The notes beneath the pieces were generated by a model, which made no database searches, was not told the origin of the DNA, and saw only the letters and a list, made by a program, of their open reading frames with translations. From positions 8,680,001 to 8,744,000 of the forward strand of contig OW204012.1 in the NCBI GenBank assembly GCA_934047225.1: a stretch of DNA of 64,000 nt, given 5' to 3'. Origin of the DNA: Ypsolopha sequella. Its lineage: Eukaryota > Arthropoda > Insecta > Lepidoptera > Ypsolophidae. How positions within the stretch are numbered: position 1 is the first letter of the stretch; each line of letters begins with the position of its first letter. Positions 14,601 to 26,600 of the stretch are shown piece after piece. Both the position numbers and the translations under genes were made by a program.

Positions 14601-17600
14601 GGCGAAATATCTTAGTCTTGAGGAAGGTAAAGCGCTGAAACCGTTCATCCCGTCACTTAATATCCCCAGTAACACTCCTAGCACGCCTCAAGGTAGATTA
14701 ACAAGATCGTTTACTAGGTTCCACAATAATAGCATTTTATCATAACACCAATGGAGAAAAATATGAATAGTTTTGAGGACGTTATCGCGCTGAAACCGTT
14801 CGTCCCGTCAATTAATGGCTCCGGTAATGCTCCTAGCACGCCCCAAGGTAGATTAACATGATCGTTTACTAGGTTCCACAATAATAGCATTTTATCATAA
14901 CAGCAATAGAGACAAATATGTTAGTCCTGAGGAAGGAATCACGTAGAAACAGTTCGTCCTGTCACTCAATGTCCCCAGTAACACTCCTAGCACGCCTCAA
15001 GGTAGATTAACATGATAGTTTACAAGGGTACTACAATAATACCATGGTATCATAATAGCAACAGAGGCAAAATATGTTAGTCTTGAGGAAGGTAACGCGC
15101 TGAAACCGTTCGTCCCGTCACTCAATATCCCCAGTAACACTCCTAGCACGCCTCAAGGTAGATTAACATGATCGTTTACTAGGTTCCACAATAATAGCAT
15201 TTTATCATAACAGCAATAGAGACAAATATGTTAGTCCTGAGGAAGGAATCACGTAGAAACAGTTCGTCCTTTCACTTAATATCCCCAGTAACACTCCTAG
15301 CACGCCCCAAGGTAGATTAACATGATAGTTTTCTAAGTGCCGCAATAATAGCATGGTACCAAAACAGCAATCGAGACAAAATATGTTAGTAAAGCGCTGA
15401 AACCGTTCGTCCCGTCACTTCAGGGCCTCTGTAAAGCTTCTAGAACGCCCCAAGGTCTTCTTCTTTTTCTTCTCGAAGCAATAGAGTCTAATATGTTAGT
15501 CCTGAAAAAGGAATCGCGCAGAAGCAGAAGAAGTTCTCGAAGAAGAGGGTCCACAAAAACAGCATGGTTTTATTTAATTTTTAGATACAGTACCCTCTCG
15601 CTAATCCGCCACCAAAAAATCCGGACTACCGGCGGATTACCGAAAACGGCGGATTATAATGTACAGGAACATCAAATTGAGGAAAACAACAAAAAAACAT
15701 AGTAATTTTGTATTAGTACGTACATATGTACATTTGTATTAAAATTTAAAAATGAACTGACACATTAACTGATTACTCAGGTTTTGAAAAATACTGCTCT
15801 AATTTTACCAGAATAAATCTTCGTAATAACATGATTACAGAGAGACATCGACTTGTAAAAAATGGGCGGATTATAGTAGTTGTCGGATTATCAAGCGGCG
15901 GACTAGCGAGAGAGTACTGTACTTATTTTTCATTTTGTCTCCGAATTGGTTTTTGATCTGAGACATGAAAATGACGCTTATCCTGTTCACACCATGTATT
16001 TTTCTTTATCACATTAAAACCATACAATTGTTGAAAAATTCTGTATAAAAATATATACACACTTATACTTATTATAAACGTCTTGTTGGACCAGTCCATG
16101 TTTTTTTATTTCGTTTATTTTATGACATTATCGGGTGAAATATATTTTCTTTTATATTAATCAATCACATCTTAATGTTAAACGTCAGTCGCTTAGTGCA
16201 AAGTGGATAACTTAACTTTGTATTTCTTGTTTAGAAGTTAAAAATTTAAAATGATTTTGATATGTAGCAGTTGACGCCAATAGTTTAGTATTAGTGAGGT
16301 TTATAAAGCATCAGTTACAAATTTAATGCACAATTAGTCATGATCTTGTCCAAACAAAGTTAAAACAGCATTTTAAGTTGGTTTTGAGAAGATCATGACT
16401 AATTGTGTATACAATTTCAAACTCTTTCTTTATAAACCTCAGCTATACTGAACTATTGGCGTCAAATGCCACAGACCAAAATGTTTTTCCAATTTAAATT
16501 TCTAAACATGAAAAACAAAGTTAACTTATGCACTTTGCGCTAAACTACTGACGTTAACCTTAAAGTAAAAACTAAATATACAGGATGTAGATTTTGTCCA
16601 CATCTTGCGTCACATGAATATTAGTGTCAAAAACAGAATAAAACGAATTAATACCACTTGAAGAAGGATTTATCCCCTTTTCTATGTCCTAAAATTATCT
16701 TGATAAACGGTAACAGTGGCGTGAAGCGCTAGTACTTACCTACTTAAACTCCGGCCGCTCATTCGAGAGAATGGTGACGTTTGCAAATGTCAGGGGATAA
16801 AACCTTTTTTTTACTGTTTTGCATTTCAATATTTTATATTTATCATGATGATTTTAGGGTAGATTGTATATCGTTAAAAGGTCCCATTTGTTAATAAAAA
16901 GTATTTTTGTCGTATATATTTTCCACTTCCTAGTACAAAACTTAATGAATCAGCTGACTCAATTTCTACGTAAAAGTTAAAAAAAAGCGCAAAAAATATT
17001 ATTTTTGGCGAAAAGTTGTCTATTAGCGATACTGTCAAGTTATTTCTGTCAAATCAGCAATCATAATGTCTGCAGTATGAATCCTCGACTTTTTGAATCG
17101 ACATTTCAGAAAAAGGTTCGTAATATCTGCGGTGTAAGGCAGTGTGGTCGTATTATAAAACTGATATACCTTACCTAATAATAAATTCAAATTCAAATTC
17201 AAATTCAAATAGTTTATTTTGCAAAGCAGGTATAGATATATACACTTTTTACACGTCAAATTTAATCTAATAAAGAAAATATATGTAATAGAATAATAAA
17301 TGTACATGAACTAAATTAAAGGTTTATTTAATTTATGTAGCAATATATTTACGATTAAAATGATAGGTAAAATATATATTATACAAGGTAAAATCCAATC
17401 AGCCGCCCGAACCCATACCGGAGACCCGGCCAGGGACCAGGAACAAGGTTCAATGATCACCAACCGAGGCCCCAGCACGAATCCAGGCGGCCGACCAAAT
17501 CCCATCCTATATACTACATACTAATAGGTTACATATATAAATACATGCCTACCTCCGCCCATTCGATTAGTCTTGCTAAGAAGAAGGGCAAGAAACTTAG

Positions 17601-20600
17601 CAAGATCATGTCTTTTTTTCAACATAAAACTTATACTATACAATATATGACTTATATCTACTTTAACCAAGGGATAAGAAAATACAAGACAGTAGGAATT
17701 CAGGTAATGAAAAAAAGAAAAACATATATATCTTTGTCTACCTGTCTCATATAGTCCTTTTCCTTTTACAGTCTGTAATCAATTAATGTTTACACCTTAG
17801 AGGAATCATAAGTTAAGAAATTATACTATTTAATTAAATTATAACTTACTACGAGTATCATTATCACTGTAACACCATGCTTCACCATCATCCAAATATT
17901 CATTTATTTTATAATATGCCTTTTTCAATAGGCCCTGCTTAATATACAGTTTAAACTTATTCTCTGACAAAGTAAGGACCTCCTTTGGAAGTTTATTGTA
18001 AAATCTTATACCATGTCCTACAAAAGAGGTACTCACCTTAGCGAGTCTGATTTTTGGAAAAGCCAGTTTATGCTTATTTCTGGTCTCCTTACAATGTTGC
18101 TTACCAAGCCTTGGGAAAGACTCAAAATTTTTTCTGACATATCTAAGGACTTAAGATCGTATATATATTCTATTCCAGGGTTTTTATTTATAAAACAAGT
18201 TTAAATAATCATGATTTGGATTTATTTCGTCCCATTTGTTGTACCGTTGATATTTTTTTAACGTGCCTTTATTTATTTTTGTCGTGAAGAAGCTCTTGTT
18301 GACTTGTAGTATTTTTTCGAGATATCGCCACACTCCATCTGTCATCATTCTCTCGAATTAACGGCAGCAGTTTAGGTGCCCCCACCCCCCAGCGCCGCTC
18401 CACCAGTGCTGAGTCAACTTCGTCATGTCTGTCGTGCAATATACGTTTTTATCGCCCCCAAATAAAAAATAAAAATAAAAATTCTTTATTTTCAGACAAT
18501 AAAGTCCATAGAGGTTAGTAACATGACACACCTTATAACTATGTTAGTATCAGCAAGTTATTACAACAAAATAAAAATAAAAGATTGGCAAATAAAATTT
18601 CGAAAAAAAAGTATTTTTTAAATGTTTTTTTCATCTTCAGTATCGTGAAACCTACCCTGTGACGGAAGTTGCTGATCAAATCAACACCCTGTATATAGAG
18701 ATAAAAACCCAAAATAGCGGTTGTAACCCATTTTCTAACCTACTAAAACACATGCTATCTCTTACTTCCACAGCGACGCCCGGCCAACTCCGACAGAGAC
18801 AGCTAGTCACATCTACCCCAAACAATAGACAGAACGCTTTGGTTCCGTCGATTAATAACGTCATGTACAACAGTCCTAGACTGCGGGTGAGCGTTTTTGA
18901 CCTTTGTTACTGTGACGTTAAGGTTGGTTTTACAACTAGACAAATAAAGCGACGGTTCCAGACCCCTGGTAAGATATTAAATACACAATATACTCTCGAT
19001 AGTCTCCCTGAAGGGTAGATAACTACAGAACTCCATCTGATACGATCCTTACACACCTATTTAGCTTCTTCACATTTATCAAATTTGACACAAAAATAGC
19101 ATTAATTTGCCCACATATCACGGCGCAAAGAAAAATGAAAAATTTTAAATTCTTCAAAATATCCTACGTAGAATTATAAAACTACGTAGTTTTGTAGTCT
19201 ACGGTCCCGGCAGTAAATAATGCACATGGTATCGTACCGTCATCTCTGTCGCACGAGGGACTAACAGTCGGATGACAGAGACGGCGCTCTACGAAGCCGA
19301 AGATAGCCGATGCGCATTATTTACTGCCGGGTACTGTATCCGACGTATTAACGACGACGCTATAAGTATAACCTATATAATAAAATATGTATAATAAAGA
19401 TGTCCAGATCAATACTGTGCCTCCCTTGTTGAAAATTGCGGAACACAGTGCTTGCTACCAAGCTGTTAGATATTACAACGCGTTGCCTTTAAGTCTGAAG
19501 CTAATTAACTCGACTGGTACTTTTAAAACTAATCTAAAAAAAATCTTGCTTACGAAATGTCTGTACTCAATAGATGATTTTTTTCTTTGAGAATACTTCA
19601 CGTCCTGGATCTTTGTCCTTTACCCTTTACCTAATACTTTTGACATAAATTTGATAACTAATATACATTTTATTACCATTTTACTTCACATAAATACAAT
19701 CAGTTAAATGGTTTTAGTCGCTATATTTCGACCCCTCAGTGGGGCCGTCATCAGGCGAATAGGAAAAAATATTATATGACATATATGTATAGGTATTTGA
19801 AGTAAGAAAACCGGTGACATCTATTGATATAAAAATATAAAAAAGTATACTATAAATCATGAACCAGACTTTTTGAGGGAGAATTTGGTCAGCCGGCGCT
19901 AGGTGGCGTTATCATACAGAGTGCTATGATTCTGAATATTTTGTTATATAAAAAAATAAATATAAAATAAAAAAATAATAATAATAAACTGTAAATTTGG
20001 ATTTGTCAGTCAGTCAAGTCAGTCAGTTAGTCAGTCAGTCAGTCAGTCAGTCAGTCAGTCAGTCAGTCAGTCAGTCAGTCAGTCAGTCAGTCAGTCAGTC
20101 AGTCAGTCAGTCAGTCAGTCAGTCAGTGTTGTTTGTTCAGTCCAGGTCCATAATGAGCTCCAAGTGACCATATGAATGATGTCTCTTGTATTTATGTGAA
20201 GTAAAACATATATATAAAAAATAAAAAAAGGCCGTTGAACGGTGTTTTATAAAAATATTTTATTAACATAATTTTTATTACCATTACTATTTATTTATTA
20301 ACATTGCATCAAATTTCTGGTCCAATAATTGTGAATGTCCTTGTGCTGAGTATACATTCCGAGATTTTTCCTAGCATACATAATGCAGCAATATATGTAA
20401 AGACTTGGCATTGTTATAATATTTACTTCCCTAAAAATCTCCCTGAGACTTCGGCGTGATGACAGTTTAAGCAACGCCCGAAACCCTCTCTTTTGTAAAA
20501 TAAATACACGATTGGCATCTGCTGCATTACCCCACAACAATATCCCATTAGACATAACGCTATGAAAATCGCCAAAATATACTGTTTTGGTAGTTTCAAC

Positions 20601-23600
20601 GTCAGTTAGTTTTCTTAAAATGGTTTACGTGAACCAGACAGTTACAAATCTGACAACACTTGAAGGAGACAAGTCGTAAAGATAATAATTTCTCTTACAG
20701 GCAGACCAGCTGGCACGCCCTCTGCTGGACAAAAACCGAACTGCACTAGAGAAGGTGGTGGACTATCTACTGAAGGATGGACCTAACAATCGGATGGCTC
20801 TAATATGTAGCGAGTGTTATACACACAATGGTAAGTCCGTTTCATTTCAAAAAGAGCATTAGTTATGATTGCACTTTATTATCTTTTTGGCACGAACCCA
20901 ACGATATTCAATTAAATTAAATTTATTTTCAATGCATGTGCTCGTAAAGGCCCACTTTTTATGCATCAAAACCGAACAGAAAGTCGATTATTTTGCCCTA
21001 GGGCTTTATTATTATTGTTTTTTTAATTTGTTTGCAAAATTTGGCTAACCTGCAGCCTCTCCTGTGTACCATAGATGTTATACTTTTTTTTCCACTGTTT
21101 AACGGCTATGGATACAGTCCTTTTGAGCCAATCATAATTGAAAGTTCGCAAGATTATATTTGTTTTCATTTCCTCACACTATGCATTGAAAAACGTAGTA
21201 TGATACACGGGCGTAAAAGCAATAAATTACTCGGTTACGTTTAAAACACTCGCTACGCTCGTGTTTTAAATCGTCCTCGTAATTTATTCCTTTTCGCCCC
21301 AGTAGCATAAACTACTATTATATTTACAATTGTTACACAGTGTACACCATAAAGACTTATGTTACTTAGTAACAAAGGTGTATTTCGAACAATATAAATT
21401 AATCGATAAAGTATTAAACCAAAAATTATTTTTTTTGTAATTAAACTAGCGATCCGCCCCGGTTTTGCACGGGCATGTATTATACATATAAACCTTCCTC
21501 TTGAAACACTCTATCTATTAAAAAACCGCATCAAAATCCGTGGCGTAGTTTTAAAGATCTAAGCATACATAGGGACAGACAGGCAGCGGGAAGCGACTTT
21601 GTTTTATACTATGTAGTGACAGTGAAGTACAAAATGCCTAAACCTAATTTTCATCCATTCGTCTTTAGATCATTGCACGAACCATATACAGGATGTAAAC
21701 ATACTGCGACCTTTAAACTAAACCATATAATCTAAAGTCCCTTTCAATAAAATCCGGCAATAATGTAAACAAACCAATGATGACATGATCTTGCCAAGTT
21801 TCTTGCCCGTTCTTCTTAGCAAGACTAATCGAATGGGCGGAGGTAGGCATGTATTTATATATGTAACCTATTACTATGTAGTATATAGGATGGGATTTGG
21901 TCGGCCGCCTGGATTCGTGCTGGGGGCTCGGTTGGTGATCATTGAACCTGTTCCTGGTCCCTGGCCGGGTCTCCGGTATGGGTTCGGGCGGTTGATTGGA
22001 TTTCACCTTGTATAATAATATTTTACCTATAATTTTAATCGTATATATATTGCTACATAAATTAAAAAAACATTTAATCTAAGTAGTTCATGTACATTTA
22101 TTATTTTATTACATATATTTTTATAAGATTAAAATTTGACTTGTGAAACGTGTATTATATATACCTACTTTGCAAAATAAACTTTTTGAATTTTGAATTT
22201 GAATATTGAATTTGATTGATATTCAAATGTAAGTAATTACGGAGTAATCGTGTTTAAATTGGTTTGTTTACATTATTGCCGGATTCTATTGAAAGGGACT
22301 CTAATGATCATAGGAAACAACACCCTGAATAACTCCTAAACACGCGCAAAACATCAGAAAAGAAGATATTCAACTGTAACTTAAAGACTTTAACTCGCAG
22401 GAGGAAGGTCTATTTTAGAACGCTTCGCGTGAACAGCTGTTTCTTTTGTAAAAAAAAAAAATCTGGCCTATTTTCAAAATCTGCTTCTCCTTTTCCCAGG
22501 AATGGCTATGGAGGAGGAATTCGAGTTTGTTTCCTACGTTTGTGCGTACTGTGGGAAGTACAACCCGGCGCGCAAACAGCGCCCCGCCGCGCCCCCGCTG
22601 TCTCCGAAAGCGTTGACCGCGCCCATCAGACCCGCTATAGCTAGTGGTGAGTTGACACACTCGTGCGTACTGTGGGAAGTACAAACTGCGCCCCGCCGCG
22701 CCGCGCCCCCACTGTCTCCGAAAGCGTTGACCGCGCCCATCAGACCCGCTATAGCTAGTGGTGACTTGACACACTCGTGCGTACTGTGGGAAGTACAAAC
22801 TGCGCCGCCCCCCTACTGTCTTCGAAAGCGTTGACCGCGCCCATCAGACCCGCTATAGCTAGTGGTGAGTTGACACACTCGTGCGTATTGTGGGAAGTAC
22901 AAACTGCGCCCCGCCGCGCCGCGCCCCCGCTGTCTCCGAAAGCGTTGACCGCACCCATCAGACCCGCTATAGCTAGTGTTGAGTTGACACGTTTGTGCGT
23001 ACTGTGACAAGTACAACTCGCCACGCAAACAGCGGCCTGCCGCGCCCCCGCTGTCTCCGAAAGCGTTGACCGCGCCCATCAGACCCGCTATAGCTAGTGG
23101 TGAGTTGACACACTCGTGCGTACTGTGGGAAGTACAAACTGCGCCCCGCCGCGCCGCGCCCCCGCTGTCTCCGAAAGCGTTGACCGCGCCCATCAGACCC
23201 GCTATAGCTAGTGGTGACTTGACACACTCGTGCGTACTGTGGGAAGTACAAACTGCGCCGCGCCCCTACTGTCTTCGAAAGCGTTGACCGCGCCCATCAG
23301 ACCCGCTATAGCTAGTGGTAAGTTGACACACTCGTGCGTACTGTGGGAAGTACAAACTGCGCCCCGCCGCGCCGCGCCCCCGCTGTCTCCGAAAGCGTTG
23401 ACCGCGCCCATCAGACCCGCTATAGCTAGTGTTGAGTTGACACGTTCGTGCGTACTGTGATAAGTACAACTCGCCGCGCAAACAGCGGCTTGCCGCGCCC
23501 CCGCTGTCTCCGAAAGCGTTGACCGCACCCATCAGATCCGCTATAGCTAGTGTTGAGTTGACACGTTCGTGCGTACTGTGACAAGTACAACTCGCCGCGC

Positions 23601-26600
23601 AACAGCGGCTTGCCACGCCCCCGCTGTCTCCTAAAGCGTTGACCGCACCCATCAGACCCGCTATAGCTAGTGGTGAGTTGACACACTCGTGCGTACTGTG
23701 GGAAGTACAACCCGGCGCGCAAACAGCGCCGGTTGATATATGAATATATGAAGCATTTCCTCCTCGCCGCAGTGCGGCACAAGGGATCCTTCTGTACCTT
23801 CATTATTGACAGATGTCTGTTCAGCTTGCAGTGGCCAGTTAGAATACCTCATGCTTTCGCAAGCGACACGCCCCCTTACCATAACTCCTGATATCTATGG
23901 TGTTTCAGTACTAACTTTTTGTATTTTTTTTTAGGAATGACAAATCCAAATTTTACAATTTATTTTGTGTATGAATGAGACAACATTAAGCTAACAGCAA
24001 CGTTAATTTAATTTTTGTCAGCTGTAAAAATTATTACGAATCTTATCATGGAGATGGATGGCATTTAGGACGAACTGTTGTTGAAGATTTAATTTTAGTT
24101 GAAATCAACTTTCAACCGAGAAACAAATAATGGAAATAGCAATTGAATTACAGGAATTATGAACTCGTGAATATGTAAAAAAAGTTCGCCAATTTCATAG
24201 GTAAGCACCCAATATTATTTTTGTATGTGTACAGGCGGTGGCGGCGACGATTCCTCGGTGGCCAGTTCGGCGAGCGACAGTGACGATGACAAGAAAAATA
24301 GTAGATCTGTCAAGTTTAGTGGTCAGTTGACAGTTTTTCGAGTTCCATTCAAAAAGTGAAGCTTATGTCTGTCTCCCTCTCACTTCTACTGGTGGTAGGC
24401 TTCTATACTCTATTTGCGAAATCATTCCGCCGTGACATTTGGGGCAGAGGCTCTATGAAAATGGTCCCTGTTGCTTCTTATTAAAAGTCATGATGAGATC
24501 CCCAAATTCTGGTGGTTATTCCGTGACCAATTAGCCTCTAATAGTAGTGAATAAGAGTTATGAGGGTGCGTTTTTATGTTCGCGGAATGGCGGGGTTGGA
24601 GAGGGGTGAAGGGTCTCTAGTACCTCAACGTGTTGAGTGATTCACTATTACAAACATAGTTAATATATATATATATATATATACACTTAATAAAATAAAA
24701 TTTAAGTTATTGTGAGATATATTTCGGGCCCTATCCTATCCCTAAAATTGTGACTGATGCCGGACCCAGGATAGGGCCCGAAATATATCTCACAATAACT
24801 TAAATTTTATTTTATTAAGTGTATATATATATATATATTAACTACATTTAAAGACAAACTAGTCAATTAATAACGTTTATTTATATTACAAACATACAAA
24901 CATGAAAAAAAAAAAACTTTTTATTTACCTTCCATTCCGCAAACTTAAAAACGCACCTTCCCCATGAAATGGTATAGGTCTTCGTAAGTGTATACCCTAA
25001 TCGTTTCGGATTGAGCAAAAAGGTAAACAAAGAAAACTTTAGTTCACACTTGACCCGTGTGACCGAATAATTTATTATTTTGTTCATTTAATCATTCGGT
25101 CAATTTACGCGTCGCGGTCTAAAAAAGATACAGCACAAAAACCGCTCATGGGAGTTGAAAGTAAAGTAAAATAAAAAAAGATTTATTGCTTCGAAAAAGT
25201 TATTATAGTATTTTAAAAAATCATACAAATAGGTACATTGTCCAGAAATAAAAACATAATTTGAACAGGGGTCCCCAAACTCGGCCAGTTAAGGGCCTAT
25301 ACCGTGGAAATTGACACTTTTTGAAGTTATTTATCTGCTCTTTTAATGAAGTTCCAAGTAAAATAAATTAGTATAACAATTTTGGGACCTTTTACTAGAT
25401 TTTGGTCTATCAGAAACGCGATAGGAGAAATTTCATTCGATAGAAATATTTATTGAAATCAGGTCTAAATTTACACTTTTTTTGATATTCTGACAAATTA
25501 GGATAGAATACAGATTTGAAAAATATTTATTTAGATGGGTTTTAACTACACCTAAATTACTGGTTATGGAATTTTTTGTAGCTATTTTAGTTAATTTTGA
25601 ATTAATTTAAAACCGACTTTTTGACAATTTTCCCCGATTCCGTCCCTTTCGCACTGCGGGTCTTTCTGCCTGGAGTAACGGGGACCTTTGCTAGCACGGT
25701 ATATCACCTTAAGTAACGCGGGGTACCAAAATATATTGCTGTGTAAAGGGTATGTGTTCGTACTCCATCCACTATATTGCTTTAAGGCCTTAAGAGCTGC
25801 AAAAGTAAAAACTTTTCTGACTAGAATAGTTACTGAAAGTCTGCTAAATTAAATGTCTAGAAATAGCAATGAGTTATTTTCAGATCACAATTCAGTTTCC
25901 TCGACCATATGCGAAAAAACCCTCAGTGCGAGTGGGACGGATTCGTGGAAAAGTAGAAAAAGTCGGTTTTTTATTAATATAGAATGTACTAAGCTATTTT
26001 ATCAAAAATATTTTGTAGGAGACTTTACAAATACATAATATCCACATTTTGAATGCAATTTCTCAATGAAATTAGTTAGGATTTCAGAATTACAGGAAAA
26101 AATAAAACTACTTGCGATTGTCGGCACTTAGTGAAACATCATCATAATTTTGATAAAAACACTTGTACTGTTTCACAATATCACTGTTTTATTAGTCCAA
26201 CCGGTTTCGCCTTACGGCATTATAAACAACAACTGCGCATTCCTTTATTTATTGTTTTAACAGCTCCTTGATAATGCCGTAAGGCGAAACCGGTTGGACT
26301 ATTAAAACAGTGATATTGTGAAACAGTACAAGTGTTTTTATCAGAATTATAAATTTAGAGGTCTTTTCAGAATTAAATTCTATCGAGAAAATTTCACCCA
26401 ATCGCGTTTTCCTTCAGTGAGAATCTTAATCGAATACTCAATAAACATTTACCCAAAAATTAAATACGTAGATGACGTTATAGTGGAGTAAATGGATTCG
26501 AAAAAAACCCATTTTTTTTTTCGTTATCGCCTTAGCAAAAATATTGATGCCTATAGTCCGGCTTCTTCGTGCGCGACCTTCCTGCGGGGTACAGACGTTG

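Larger units (their letters stand above)
13724..15460 (+). repeat. Tandem array derived from Lunapark exon 4 and its splice donor
   Basis: Units of about 155 bp. Each repeats the last ~79 nt of exon 4 (from AGTCCTGAGGAAGG to CACGCCTCAAG) plus about 76 nt of intron starting GTAGATTAACATGATAG. Donor positions: 13803 (true exon), 14108, 14537, 14693, 14848, 15002, 15158, 15312, and a decayed one at 15455. Regular spacing is 154-156. Two variant forms partly alternate, distinguished by GCGCTGAAACCG and by ACGTAGAAACAG. No copy has an acceptor. A MITE (13889-14029) and a LINE piece (14177-14446) interrupt the first units. Confidence 0.93.

Noticed and set aside
22415..23882. Multiple overlapping open frames of 70-130 codons on both strands
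   Set aside because: They are shadows of the GC-rich exon-7-derived array; only the forward frame through 22500-22646 has family similarity.
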